A stretch of DNA of 64,000 bases from CAVSCD01 sp963726335. GTDB taxonomy: Bacteria; Acidobacteriota; Aminicenantia; Aminicenantales; UBA8522. Where the stretch lies: NCBI GenBank assembly GCA_963726335.1, contig CAVSCD010000011.1:558001-622000 (forward strand), read 5' to 3'. A program made the position numbers and the translations under genes. A model generated the notes under the pieces. That model did no database searches. It was given only the letters and a program-made list of their open reading frames with translations, and was not told where the DNA came from. Shown piece after piece: positions 33,671-42,463 of this stretch; positions within the stretch are counted from its first letter, which is position 1; the number at the start of each line of letters is the position of its first letter.

Positions 33671-33700
33671 CCGTGTCATAATACCTGAAGGATCAGACCC

Positions 33701-34690
33701 ATGAGCATTTTCATATTGCGGTTCCTGATGATCAGCTGCCTGACGGCGGCGGGCTATTTTTTCCCGATCTTCGGGCTGCCGCGGCCGGCGAGCGCGGCCG
33801 TGGCCTTCGCCGCCGGCGTGATCATCATGTACCTTGAGACGATCATCCGCCGGACCCAGTTCAAGATCATCTGGGGCTCGACCGTGGGCACCTACGCGGG
33901 GGTCTTCCTGGGCTGGTCCCTGGGGGCCGTCTACCAGAAAGTCGGCACGGACGACGCTACGGGCATGTTCATCCGGGTCTTCTTCCTCGTCATCCTGCCG
34001 TATATCGGGTTCCTCGTCGGCACCCAGAAATCGGAGTGGCTGAACCCGGCGCACCTCTTCCGGTTCTTCAAAGAGAAGAGCCACGGCCGGAGCTACAAGA
34101 TCCTGGACACGAGCGTCATCATCGACGGCCGAGTCACCGACCTCTGCGACACGGGGTTCGTCGAGGGCACCATGGTCATCCCTCAGTTCGTCCTCAAGGA
34201 GCTGCAGCTCATCGCCGATTCGGCCGACGGGCTGAAAAGGCAGCGGGGCCGGCGCGGGCTGGACGTTGTCAACCATCTCCAGAAGTCCTCCCAGATTTCG
34301 GTCGTCATCTGGGAGATGGATTTTCCCGAGATCCGCGACGTCGACTCCAAGCTGATGGAGCTGGCGAAGCAGCTCGACGGCAAGCTGGTCACCAACGACG
34401 TCAACCTCAGCAAGGTGGCCAAGCTGCGCGGCATCTCCATCATGAACATCAACGAGCTGGCCAACGCCCTGCGGCCGGTCGTCCTGCCCGGCGAAACGAT
34501 GAGGGTGTTCGTTATCAAAGAGGGCAAAGAAAAGGACCAGGGGGTGGGCTATCTGGACGACGGCACGATGGTGGTCGTGGACAACTCCCGGCGGCTGATC
34601 GGGCAGAACATCGACGTCACTGTCACCTCGGTGCTTCAGACGACCGTGGGCAAGATGATCTTCGGCCGGTACAACGAAGAGACCCGATGA
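33701..34690 (+). CDS. Membrane-bound PIN/TRAM domain protein (YacL-like)
   Basis: A 329-residue protein with four predicted membrane segments at the N-terminus (about 5-105), then a PIN nuclease-like domain (about 120-250; KILDTSVIIDGRV, GLKRQRGRRGLDVV, LVTNDVNLSKVA with acidic residues kept) and a C-terminal TRAM domain (about 265-325). YacL-type proteins are thought to act on RNA near the membrane; the target is unknown. The stop overlaps the ispD ATG. The order radA-yacL-ispD-ispF resembles Bacillus. Confidence 0.88.
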   Translation: MSIFILRFLMISCLTAAGYFFPIFGLPRPASAAVAFAAGVIIMYLETIIRRTQFKIIWGSTVGTYAGVFLGWSLGAVYQKVGTDDATGMFIRVFFLVILPYIGFLVGTQKSEWLNPAHLFRFFKEKSHGRSYKILDTSVIIDGRVTDLCDTGFVEGTMVIPQFVLKELQLIADSADGLKRQRGRRGLDVVNHLQKSSQISVVIWEMDFPEIRDVDSKLMELAKQLDGKLVTNDVNLSKVAKLRGISIMNINELANALRPVVLPGETMRVFVIKEGKEKDQGVGYLDDGTMVVVDNSRRLIGQNIDVTVTSVLQTTVGKMIFGRYNEETR

Positions 34691-35352
34691 GGACTGTCTG
34701 CGCCATCATCGTCGCGGCGGGGCAGGGCCGGCGGTTCGGGTCGGCCAAGCAGTTCGCGGCGCTCAAGGGGAGGCCGATCCTGGACTGGACGCTCGACGCT
34801 TTCGAGAACCATCCCCAAGTGGCCGAAATCGTCCTCGTCCTGCCCGACGAAAAGGACGGCGCGCCGTTTATCGGGCGCCATCCGAAGATCTCGGCCGTCG
34901 TCCGGGGAGGGCGCCGTCGTCAGGACTCGGTCCGGCGCGGGTTCGCCCGGGTCCGGGCCGGGGCCGGCGACGTCGTGCTGGTCCATGACGGCGTCCGGCC
35001 TCTGGTCAGCGCGGAAGTCATCAGCCGGGTCATCCGTGAAACGGCGCGCCGCGGCGCGGCCGTTCCCGTCGTCCCGGTCGAAGACACGATCAAGGAGGCT
35101 GTCCGGGGAAGGGTCATCCGGACGGTCGACCGGGCGCATCTCTACCGCGTTCAGACGCCGCAGGGGTTTTCTTACGCCGTGCTGGATAAGGCGCTGCGCC
35201 GGGCCGGCCGGGAGCGGTTGACGGTGACGGACGACTCGGCGTTGGCGGAGCTGGCCGGGGCCGAGGTTCGGGCGGTCGAGGGGGACCCGCGGAACATCAA
35301 GGTGACGACTCCTTGGGACCTGATACTCGCGGAGGCTTTGCTTGGCGCTTAA
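34687..35352 (+). CDS. ispD: 2-C-methyl-D-erythritol 4-phosphate cytidylyltransferase
   Basis: A 221-residue IspD that makes CDP-ME in the MEP isoprenoid pathway. The nucleotide-binding loop is IVAAGQGRRFGSAKQFAALKG (Arg and Lys retained). VLVHDGVRPLVS and TPQGFSYAVLDKAL are the other signatures. Its start overlaps the PIN/TRAM stop (ATGA), which fixes it against a longer open frame upstream. The end overlaps ispF by 11 bp. Confidence 0.95.
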   Translation: MRTVCAIIVAAGQGRRFGSAKQFAALKGRPILDWTLDAFENHPQVAEIVLVLPDEKDGAPFIGRHPKISAVVRGGRRRQDSVRRGFARVRAGAGDVVLVHDGVRPLVSAEVISRVIRETARRGAAVPVVPVEDTIKEAVRGRVIRTVDRAHLYRVQTPQGFSYAVLDKALRRAGRERLTVTDDSALAELAGAEVRAVEGDPRNIKVTTPWDLILAEALLGA

Positions 35353-35869
35353 GATCGGTCTCGGCTATGACATCCACCGTTTGGTCAAAGGGCGGGCGCT
35401 TTTCCTGGGCGGCGTGGAGATCCCTCATCCGGCCGGCCTCCTCGGCCACTCGGACGGTGACGCCCTGGTCCACGCCGTGATCGACGCCGTGCTGGGGGCG
35501 ATGGGCGGTGACGATATCGGGCGCCTCTTTCCCGACACCGACCCTGCCTACAGCGGGATCCGGAGCGTCGAGCTTCTCCGGCGGGTGATGCTTCGGATGA
35601 AGCGGAAGAAAATGGCCATCGTCCACCTCGACACCGTGGTCGTCGCCCAGGCCCCCAAGATCGCGCCCCTCGCGGAGTCCATGAAAGCCGTTCTGTGCCC
35701 GGTCCTCGGGATCCCCAAGGGATCACTCGCCATCAAGGCCAAGACGAACGAAGGCCTGGGGCTGATCGGGCGCGAGAAGGCGATCGCCTGCTGGGCCGTG
35801 GCCCTGATCGAGTCGCGCCCGGGGAAGACGATCAGCCGCCGTCGGCCAGGCTCCCGTTCGGGTTCTTGA
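35342..35869 (+). CDS. ispF: 2-C-methyl-D-erythritol 2,4-cyclodiphosphate synthase
   Basis: A 175-residue IspF that cyclises CDP-ME 2-phosphate. Zinc and active-site motifs: GYDIHRLVKGR, GLLGHSDGDALVHAVIDAVLGA, DIGRLFPDTDPAYSGI, and the C-terminal KAKTNEGLGLIGREKAIACWAVAL. The start is TTG at 35342, inside ispD. About 15 basic residues extend past the usual end. A dispersed palindromic element begins 19 bp after the stop. Confidence 0.95.
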   Translation: MALKIGLGYDIHRLVKGRALFLGGVEIPHPAGLLGHSDGDALVHAVIDAVLGAMGGDDIGRLFPDTDPAYSGIRSVELLRRVMLRMKRKKMAIVHLDTVVVAQAPKIAPLAESMKAVLCPVLGIPKGSLAIKAKTNEGLGLIGREKAIACWAVALIESRPGKTISRRRPGSRSGS

Positions 35870-35887
35870 CGCCGCAGTCCCTCAATG

Positions 35888-36050
35888 GGGTCCTGTCACG
35901 GCGCGCCCCTGTCCGTCCTCGCGCCTCACCCGTCAACGATTGTCAGCGCACTCCAAGGGGAGAGGGGTCCCCGTCGCTCCGGGCGGGCAGGGGCTGGCGC
36001 CGTGCCACCCCCGCCATGTCCTCCGGCATCATACGAACAATGATGCTATC
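35888..36050. repeat. Dispersed palindromic element, GTCGCTCCGGGCG-type core
   Basis: The inner ends are GGGTCCTGTCACGGCG (from 35888) and CGCCGTGCCACCC (to about 36011). The halves pair: CCCCTGTCCGTCCTCGCGCC against GCTCCGGGCGGGCAGGGGC. Read in reverse it is nearly the same core as at 22210-22333. The outer right arm (about 36026-36050, GGCATCATACGAACAATGATGCTAT) matches in reverse the left outer arm of the 22.2-kb copy; the left outer arm is lost, possibly overlapped by the ispF end. Confidence 0.8.
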
Positions 36051-36124
36051 CGAAGCCGGCGGGAAGTTGACTCAACGCCGCGTTCTCGATATTCTCCGGC
36101 CCGGGCGAATTTGAGGAGGCCGAT

Positions 36125-38020
36125 ATGATCGACATGAGATCTCCGCAGAGGATGGGCGCGGCGGTCGCAGTCCTGGGCATGCTCCTCGCGGCCGTGTTAT
36201 TGGTGGCGGCGGCCGGCGAGGACAAGACGCCTCCCCGGCCGTACACCGTGGCCGGGGAGCGCCACGGCGTGAGCTTTTTCCCGGCCGTGGATTATCCGGA
36301 GACAAAGCCCGCGTCCCCCGGCCAGATGGATTTCCGCCACTACCACAAGCTGGCCGAGGTCATGGAGTTCCTGAACGCCTGGGCCAGGGATTACCCGAAG
36401 CTCGTCGACCTCTACCCGGTCGGCAAGTCCTACGAGGGGCGCGACATCTGGCAGCTCACGATCACCAACAAGGCCACGGGCAAAGACACGGACAAGCCGG
36501 CGATGTTCCTCGAGGGCAACCGCCACTCGGGCGAGGTGACGGCCGCGGAGTCGGCGCTCTATTTCGCCTGGCATGTTCTCACGAATTACGGCCGGGACCC
36601 GGAGATCACCCGCCTCCTCGACACTTCGGCCCTCTACGTGAAGGTGAAGAACAACCCCGACGGCTCCGAGCTCTACCTCAACACGGCCCAGTCGAACCGA
36701 AGCACGGTCCGGCCGCACGACGACGACCGCGACGGCCTGCTGGACGAGGACCCGCCCCAGGACCTGGACGGTGATGGTTTCTGCTTTCGGATGCGGCGGA
36801 AGGTCGAAGAGGGGAAGGGCGAATACGTCATCCACCCCGACGACAAGACCGGGCGGCTGATGAAGCGCGCCGGGGCCGGCAAGGGGGACTACGAAGTTAC
36901 CAGCGAGGGCCTCGACGACGACGGCGACGGCCAGTACAACGAAGACGGCATCGGCGGGCTCGACCTGCACCGGAACTACCCGGAGAACTGGCGGCCCGAG
37001 CCCGGCCGCGACCTGACCGGCCGGGGGCAGACCCAGCAGGGCGCCGGGGCCTATCCCCTCTCCGAGCCCGAGACGCGTGCCGTGGTGGTCTTCCTCCTCG
37101 AGCACCCCAACGTTTCCGTCGGCCAGACCATGGACACCTCCGTGCCGATGCACTTGCGGCCGCCCTCGACCTCGCGGAGCGAGGAATCGATGTTCCCCGC
37201 CGACCTCGCCCTCTACCGGCATTTCGACGAACAGGGGAAAAAGATCACCGGCTATCCCCACGCCGGGGATGTCTTCTGGGATTACGCCCACCTGCCGAGC
37301 GAGCATCGCGAGGACGACGACGACGAGGGGGAGAAGAAAGGGAGGCCGCTGTTCGGCCACTCGCCCGACTTCGGGTATTTCTATTACGGCGCGATCTGGT
37401 ATGGCGACGAGCTCTGGTCCGGGGGGAAGGTCGTCGATTATGACGGCGACGGCCGGATCAGCGAGCTCGAGGCCCTGCGGTGGAATGACGAAGCGCTCGA
37501 AGGCCGGGGATTCAAGAGCTGGACGCGCTTCACGCATCCCCAGCTCGGCGAGGTGGAGATCGGCGGCTTCAACCCCAAGTTTTTCAGCCAGAACCCGCCC
37601 GTCGACTTCCTCGAGGAGTGGGCCCGTAAGCAGGCGATGTTCAACCTGCTCCTCGCCCGGTCGCTCCCGCGAGTGAGAGTGGTCTCCGCGGACGCCCGTC
37701 CTATAAAGGAGGAACCCGGCGTCTTCGAAGTGACGGCGGCGCTGGCCAACGAAGGATTCCTGCCGACGGCCCTGGAAATGGCCCAGCGGGTGAAGGCCGT
37801 CAAACCTGACCGGGCCGAGATCTCCTTCGCCGGAAAGAACGCCGAGATCGTCGACGGCCGGCCGAGCATCGACCTGGGCTGGCTCAAATCCGGCGAAAAA
37901 AAAGAGGTCAAGTGGAAGGTACGGGCGCTCGGCGCGGCCGGGGCCGAGCTCGAAGTGGCCGTCCTCTCGACCCGCGGCGGCGTGGCCAGGAAAAAGCTGA
38001 TCCTCCCCCCGCGGCCTTAG
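36125..38020 (+). CDS. Secreted M14 zinc-carboxypeptidase-like protein with calcium-loop insertions
   Basis: A 631-residue protein with a signal peptide (AVAVLGMLLAAVLLVAAA, about 13-30) and a peptidase M14 domain. The first zinc ligands are intact in GNRHSGEVTAAES (His134, Glu137), and DLHRNYPENW follows near 280. At the position where the third zinc His is expected (LSxHTxGGxxLRPP in relatives), this protein has MDTSVPMHLRPP, with Asp337. Three Asp-rich EF-hand-like loops are inserted: DDDRDGLLDEDPPQDLDGDGF (199-219), DDDGDGQYNEDG (264-275) and DYDGDGRISELEA (after 437). The C-terminus is a beta domain. It may be a modified or inactive peptidase. Confidence 0.85.
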   Translation: MIDMRSPQRMGAAVAVLGMLLAAVLLVAAAGEDKTPPRPYTVAGERHGVSFFPAVDYPETKPASPGQMDFRHYHKLAEVMEFLNAWARDYPKLVDLYPVGKSYEGRDIWQLTITNKATGKDTDKPAMFLEGNRHSGEVTAAESALYFAWHVLTNYGRDPEITRLLDTSALYVKVKNNPDGSELYLNTAQSNRSTVRPHDDDRDGLLDEDPPQDLDGDGFCFRMRRKVEEGKGEYVIHPDDKTGRLMKRAGAGKGDYEVTSEGLDDDGDGQYNEDGIGGLDLHRNYPENWRPEPGRDLTGRGQTQQGAGAYPLSEPETRAVVVFLLEHPNVSVGQTMDTSVPMHLRPPSTSRSEESMFPADLALYRHFDEQGKKITGYPHAGDVFWDYAHLPSEHREDDDDEGEKKGRPLFGHSPDFGYFYYGAIWYGDELWSGGKVVDYDGDGRISELEALRWNDEALEGRGFKSWTRFTHPQLGEVEIGGFNPKFFSQNPPVDFLEEWARKQAMFNLLLARSLPRVRVVSADARPIKEEPGVFEVTAALANEGFLPTALEMAQRVKAVKPDRAEISFAGKNAEIVDGRPSIDLGWLKSGEKKEVKWKVRALGAAGAELEVAVLSTRGGVARKKLILPPRP

Positions 38021-38075
38021 ACTCCGGCCCTTTCGCCGCGGCGGGCGGAGAGTGCGGCTTTCGGGCTTCTCCGAC

Positions 38076-39257
38076 TTAAGCGAAGAGGTCGGTCGGAAGG
38101 CTGCGGAGCCGCGTCACATCCTTGACCCGGTCGGCGATGTCGATGCCCTGGACGCAGCGGGCCGAGCAGGTTGCGCAGTCGCGGCAGGGCGCTTCGGGCA
38201 GGCCGAGCCGGAGGAGAAGGTCATGGGCGGCACCCAAGTTCCCGTAGCCGTAAGCGTACATGTAGCTCCGCATCAGCGAGGGGACGGGCAGGCGCCCGCG
38301 GCAACTCTCGAGACACTGTCCGCACTGCTGGCAGTATAGGCCGGCGCTCTCCGTATTCAGGCGCAGGTCCTTTTTCTCCTGCTCGGTGAGGGACAGATCG
38401 GCCATCACGGCCAGGTCGGCCTCGAGTTGATCGAAGGTGGTCATGCCCGGGATGGCCGTGGTGACGTTGGGGTCGTTGAGGACCCACTTGAGCGCGGCCG
38501 TGGTGTTGATGGCCTGCTTCCTCTCCTTGTCCCAGAACCTGCCGGCGAGCGTTTTCATGGCGATGACGCCGACCCCGGCCTTGGCGGCGGCGGCGATCGC
38601 CTCGCGAAGCTCCTGGCGATGGGTCTGCCGGAAGTTGTAGGCCGTGATCACGACGTCGTGGAACTTGCCCTCGGCCGCCGCCCGGATGACCTCGGGCTCA
38701 TGGCTGTGAGTCGTCACGCCGACGAACCGGGCCAGGCCGTCACTCTTGAGCTTCGCCAGGGCCTTCAGCACGGGCTCGAACTCGACCTCGCTCCGGCTCG
38801 AGACGTCGTGACAGTTCAGGATATCGACGTATTCGAGTCCCAGGCGCTTGATGCTGAGATCGACGTTCTTGAGGTAAGCTTCGGCCGTCGGTTCGGCGGG
38901 GACTTTGGTGGCGATGACGTAGGAGTCGCGCGGGCGGCCCTTGATCGCTTCGCCGATCACCACCTCGTTCCTGCCCCGCTGATAGCCGTGGGCGGTGTCG
39001 AGAAGCACGACCCCCTTGTCCAGCGCCGCCCGGATGAGGTTGGGATTATCGGAGTTCATGACGCCCATGCTGACGACCGGAAGCTTGAGGCCCGTCCTCC
39101 CGAGGGTCCTGTGCATGACCTTGGGCCCGGCCGGCGCAGCGGACGATCGGCTGTTCAACCCCTCGGCGGCCGCCGGTTGGGCGCACAAGCCGGCCAGCCC
39201 GGCCGCCCCCCACTTCAGGAAGGACCTCCGTTTCAGGGTGTTTTCCGATTGCGACAT
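38076..39257 (-). CDS. Tat-exported aldo/keto reductase with 4Fe-4S cluster domain
   Basis: A 393-residue protein. A twin-arginine signal (KRRSFLKWGAAGLAGL, about 8-23) targets it for export in folded form. The aldo/keto reductase barrel has GVVLLDTAHGYQRGRNEVVIGEA (catalytic Asp and Tyr) and the catalytic Lys in YVIATKVP. The C-terminus has a ferredoxin-like cluster domain, CQQCGQCLESC and CRDCATCSARC. Tat-type Fe-S aldo/keto reductases are frequent in Acidobacteria and Bacteroidetes; substrates are unknown. An AAAGGAG site fits the ATG at 39257 better than the one at 39263. Confidence 0.9.
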   Translation of the reverse strand: MSQSENTLKRRSFLKWGAAGLAGLCAQPAAAEGLNSRSSAAPAGPKVMHRTLGRTGLKLPVVSMGVMNSDNPNLIRAALDKGVVLLDTAHGYQRGRNEVVIGEAIKGRPRDSYVIATKVPAEPTAEAYLKNVDLSIKRLGLEYVDILNCHDVSSRSEVEFEPVLKALAKLKSDGLARFVGVTTHSHEPEVIRAAAEGKFHDVVITAYNFRQTHRQELREAIAAAAKAGVGVIAMKTLAGRFWDKERKQAINTTAALKWVLNDPNVTTAIPGMTTFDQLEADLAVMADLSLTEQEKKDLRLNTESAGLYCQQCGQCLESCRGRLPVPSLMRSYMYAYGYGNLGAAHDLLLRLGLPEAPCRDCATCSARCVQGIDIADRVKDVTRLRSLPTDLFA

Positions 39258-39333
39258 GGTCATCTCCTTTCGATGATAAGGCCCTATTCTACTAAATCTA
39301 TAGATTTTATAGCAATACTAGGAATTATTGGGT

Positions 39334-39425
39334 AAGCACCTCTTTTCGTGCGATCATGTTGGCCCTCAATAGGGTCCTGTCACGGGGCGTCCCTGTGCGT
39401 TCTCGCGCCTCACCCGTCCAGGCCG
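39334..39425. repeat. Half of a dispersed palindromic element, reaching into the regulator gene end
   Basis: An outer arm AAGCACCTCTTTTCGTGCGATCATG (39334-39358) is followed by the inner end GGGTCCTGTCACGGGGCG (from 39372) and the family block GTTCTCGCGCCTCACCCGTC. It then stops abruptly at the NtrC-type regulator gene. Read on the minus strand, the block GACGGGTGAGGCGCGAG supplies that gene's final Asp-Gly and its TGA stop. The second half of the palindrome is missing. Confidence 0.7.
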
Positions 39426-40768
39426 TGGGCCTTCATCTTGTAGCCGAGCACTCGCTCGGTGATGCCCAGGGCCCGGGCCGCCCGGGCTTTGACGCCGCCC
39501 GCCTCGATGAGCGCCCGCTTGATCTCGCGGACCTCGAGCCGTCCCACCTGGTCGTCGAGCAGCAGGCCCTCGGGCGCCACTTCGTCCTCCTTCTTCTCCT
39601 TAAGGAAGACGGGGATGTCGGCGAGCGTGATGAAGGAGCTGTCGGCGAAGACGACGGCCCGCTCGATGATGTTCTCGAGCTCCCGGATATTGCCCGGGAA
39701 GGAATAGCGGAGCAGGGCGGCCATTGCCTCCTGGGTGATGCCCTCGATCTTCTTGTTTTCCCGGGGCGCGTACTTTTTGATGAACAGGTCGACGAGCGCG
39801 GGCACGTCTTCCTTGCGCTCGCGAAGCGGCGGCACCTGGATCTGGATGACGTTCAGCCGGTAGAAGAGGTCCGGCCGGAACCGGCCCTCTTTCATCAGCG
39901 CTCCCAGGTCCCGGTTGGTCGCGGCCATGATCCTGACGTCGGCCTTCAGGGCTTTGGCTGAGCCCAGGCGGTAGAACTCTCTCTCCTGCAGGACCCGCAG
40001 CAGCTTGACCTGCGTCTGAACGGGCAGGTCGCCGATCTCGTCGAGGAGGAGCGTCCCGCCCGAAGCCGCCTCGAATTTCCCGATCTTCTTCTCCGTGGCG
40101 CCGGTGTAAGCGCCCTTCTCGGCGCCGAACAGCTCGCCTTCGACCAGGGTTTCGGGCAGCGACGGGATGTTGACGGCGAGATACGGCCCGTCCTTTCTTT
40201 TTGAAGCAAAGTGGATCGTCTTGGCCGCGACGTCCTTCCCCGTGCCCGTCTCCCCCGAGATGAGGACCGTCGCCTCGCTCCCGGCGGCCTTGGCGATCAG
40301 CCGGCCCACCTCCGCCGCCTGGGGCGAATCCAGGATGAGGTTCTTCGAGCTGAACTTATCTTCGAGCGACGTGCGGAGGGAGGTCACTTCCCGGCGCAGC
40401 GTCTGGCGCTCCCGCGCCCGCTCGATGACCATCAGGAACTTCTCGAAATCGAGCGGCTTGACGATGTAATCGTAGGCCCCTTGGCGCATGGCCTCGACGG
40501 CGGTTTCGACGTTGGCGAAGGCCGTGACGACGACCGGCGTGATCAGCGGATTCTGTTTGAGCATCTCGCGGATCACCTCGACGCCCGTTTCACCGTCGAG
40601 CTTGTAGTCCACGACCGCGATGTCGACCGGATAGCGGCCGACCACCTCGAGGGCGGCCCGGCCCGTGGCGGCCTCCATCACGACGTAGCCCTCGCGCTCG
40701 AGATTCTGCTTGATCAGCCGGCGTTGAAGCGGGTCGTCCTCGACGACGAGGATCAGGACTTCACTCAT
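39410..40768 (-). CDS. Sigma-54-dependent NtrC-family response regulator
   Basis: A 452-residue regulator. The receiver domain has its phosphoacceptor Asp near residue 54 (VVDYKLDGETG). The AAA+ domain has Walker A SGETGTGKDVAAKT, the sigma-54-contacting loop as GAYTGA (usual GAFTGA) and GGTLLLDEIGDLP. The Fis-type helix-turn-helix EIKRALIEAGGVKARAARALGIT ends the protein, which is short. GGAGG is 5 nt before the ATG at 40768. It overlaps the histidine-kinase gene and is the last gene of the operon starting at 44202, whose promoter is of the sigma-54 type. Autoregulation is likely. Confidence 0.93.
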   Translation of the reverse strand: MSEVLILVVEDDPLQRRLIKQNLEREGYVVMEAATGRAALEVVGRYPVDIAVVDYKLDGETGVEVIREMLKQNPLITPVVVTAFANVETAVEAMRQGAYDYIVKPLDFEKFLMVIERARERQTLRREVTSLRTSLEDKFSSKNLILDSPQAAEVGRLIAKAAGSEATVLISGETGTGKDVAAKTIHFASKRKDGPYLAVNIPSLPETLVEGELFGAEKGAYTGATEKKIGKFEAASGGTLLLDEIGDLPVQTQVKLLRVLQEREFYRLGSAKALKADVRIMAATNRDLGALMKEGRFRPDLFYRLNVIQIQVPPLRERKEDVPALVDLFIKKYAPRENKKIEGITQEAMAALLRYSFPGNIRELENIIERAVVFADSSFITLADIPVFLKEKKEDEVAPEGLLLDDQVGRLEVREIKRALIEAGGVKARAARALGITERVLGYKMKAHGLDG

Positions 40769-42011
40769 GTTCACCTCCGGGCAGCTGGATCGTCATCGTC
40801 GTCCCCCCGCCGGGCTCGCTCGCGGCGTCCAGCCGGCCGTCGTGCGCCTCGATGATCTTCCTGGCCAGGTAAAGGCCGACGCCCATCCCGGTATCCTTGG
40901 TCGTGAAGAACGGATCGAAGATGCGCGCCAGGTCGCCCGGGGCGATCCCCCGCCCGGTATCTCGGATCCGGATGTCGACCCGCCGGCCGTGCCGGGCGGC
41001 GTCGACGGTGACGGCGCCGGCTTCGGTCGCCTCCAGGGCGTTGCGCAAGATGTTGAAAAGACTCTGGCTGAGGAGGCGCTCGTCGGCCTGAAGGACGATC
41101 GGGGAGCTCTCCCGGTACCGGAACTCAACCCCCGGCCTGGGGAGCTCGCGGGCCGCGGACTCCTGGACGGCGGCGATGAGGTCCTGGAGGACGACCCGAG
41201 ACTTCCGGGGCCGGGGCGGCCGGAGGAGGTTCGAGAAGCGGTCGACGATGTCCGCGATCTTCCGGACCTCCGCCTTGGCCAGCGCCGTTTCCTCGCGGAG
41301 ACCGTCCGGCGCGTTCTTCTGCAGGAGTTCGAACAAAAGGGACAGGCTGTTGAGGGGATTCTTGATCTCGTGGGCCACTGCCGAGGTGAGTCCCGAGATC
41401 TCCCGGAACCTCTCCTTTTCCAGTTTCTCCGCCTCCGCCTCCCGGGTCTTGGCCAAATAGTTTCTCTGGAGGGCGAACACGCCCAGGAAAAAAACGACGC
41501 CGACGGCGATCAGGGCGGCGAAGACGAGCCGGAAATTGCGGTCGGACCGGACGATCAGTCCGTCCAGCCCGCTCAGCGAATAGCCGAGATACAGATAATA
41601 AGTCCGGCCCGCGGCGGTGGGGACCGGCGAGATGGAATTGAATATCCGTCCGACCGGCGAGGCGATGATCCAGGGCCGGGTCCGGTCGATGTCCTCCGAG
41701 GAGAGCGGGAGATAGCCCTCGTAGCGCGAGCTCCAGCTCAGGATCGACCGGCTGTCGTCGAGAAGCGCCAGATAATAGATGGACTCCTCGCCGGCCGAAA
41801 TGGCGATGATCTTTTCGGGGTCGACGCCATCGTCGAGCAGGTGGGCGATATCAGTCCGCAGGATCTTCGAAGTGGCTTGAAGCTGTTCTTCGGCCAGGGC
41901 CTCGACCTTCCGCTGAACATAATCCCTGTTCAGCGAGGAGAAGAGAAAAAAGATGACGGCCAGGCCCCCGAAAGGGAGGATAAAGAAGAGGAAGACATTC
42001 GTCCGCTTCAA
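40761..42011 (-). CDS. Sensor histidine kinase (NtrB/AtoS-like)
   Basis: A 416-residue kinase. Membrane segments near 6-24 and 161-181 enclose a periplasmic sensor domain of about 135 residues that resembles no domain I can name. The H-box is AVAHEIKNPLNSL with His214. The ATPase domain has N and G boxes (NILRNALEATEAGA, IRDTGRGIAPGDLARIFDPFFTTK, GMGVGLYLARKIIEAHDG). It should phosphorylate the downstream regulator (8-bp overlap). Its stop codon is 8 bp inside that gene, and its start overlaps the upstream periplasmic-protein gene by 4 bp. Confidence 0.92.
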   Translation of the reverse strand: MKRTNVFLFFILPFGGLAVIFFLFSSLNRDYVQRKVEALAEEQLQATSKILRTDIAHLLDDGVDPEKIIAISAGEESIYYLALLDDSRSILSWSSRYEGYLPLSSEDIDRTRPWIIASPVGRIFNSISPVPTAAGRTYYLYLGYSLSGLDGLIVRSDRNFRLVFAALIAVGVVFFLGVFALQRNYLAKTREAEAEKLEKERFREISGLTSAVAHEIKNPLNSLSLLFELLQKNAPDGLREETALAKAEVRKIADIVDRFSNLLRPPRPRKSRVVLQDLIAAVQESAARELPRPGVEFRYRESSPIVLQADERLLSQSLFNILRNALEATEAGAVTVDAARHGRRVDIRIRDTGRGIAPGDLARIFDPFFTTKDTGMGVGLYLARKIIEAHDGRLDAASEPGGGTTMTIQLPGGEHE

Positions 42012-42463
42012 ATTCCCCGGCCCCGGCGGCCTCCCTTGACCTGTGTCGGGCCGCCGCGCCAGTTGGGAAATCCGCGGCTGTCCCGGAGCATGAAGGTCTC
42101 GCCGCCGGCCTGGAGCCGCCGGGCGATCAGGCAGCTGGCGGCCTCCTTGGCGTAAAACGAACCCGTGACCTTGACCGGCTCCCCCTGGTGGAGGTCATAG
42201 TTGAAGAACCAGGCGGGGCTGACCTCGACGCGGTAGGTCACACCGGTCTTATCCTCCTTGAGGACGACCACCAGGAAAGGCGCCCGGTTCTCATACAGCG
42301 GCTCGAACAGGACCTCCTGGATGACTCCCTCCACCTGTCTTTCGGTATCGAGGTTGTAAAATTGGCCCGGCTGCGGCGCGGCGGGCGGGACCGGGGCCTG
42401 CCCGAAACCCGCGACCGGCGCGGCCAGGCAAAGCAACACGACCCAGACCAGACGCGTGTTCAT
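42008..42463 (-). CDS. Periplasmic OB-fold-like protein, 151 aa
   Basis: A 151-residue protein with a signal peptide (LVWVVLLCLAAPVAGFGQA). The mature part reads as one small beta domain: VEGVIQEVLFEPLYEN, LVVVLKEDKTGVTYRVEVSPAWFF, PVKVTGSFYAK, and the ending FMLRDSRGFPNWRGG. The tail pattern LRDxxGxPxWxG occurs in periplasmic OB-like proteins near redox and metal genes, but I cannot assign a function. An AAAGGA site precedes the ATG, and both ends overlap neighbours by 4 bp. The C-terminus is basic and Gly-rich. Confidence 0.7.
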   Translation of the reverse strand: MNTRLVWVVLLCLAAPVAGFGQAPVPPAAPQPGQFYNLDTERQVEGVIQEVLFEPLYENRAPFLVVVLKEDKTGVTYRVEVSPAWFFNYDLHQGEPVKVTGSFYAKEAASCLIARRLQAGGETFMLRDSRGFPNWRGGPTQVKGGRRGRGI

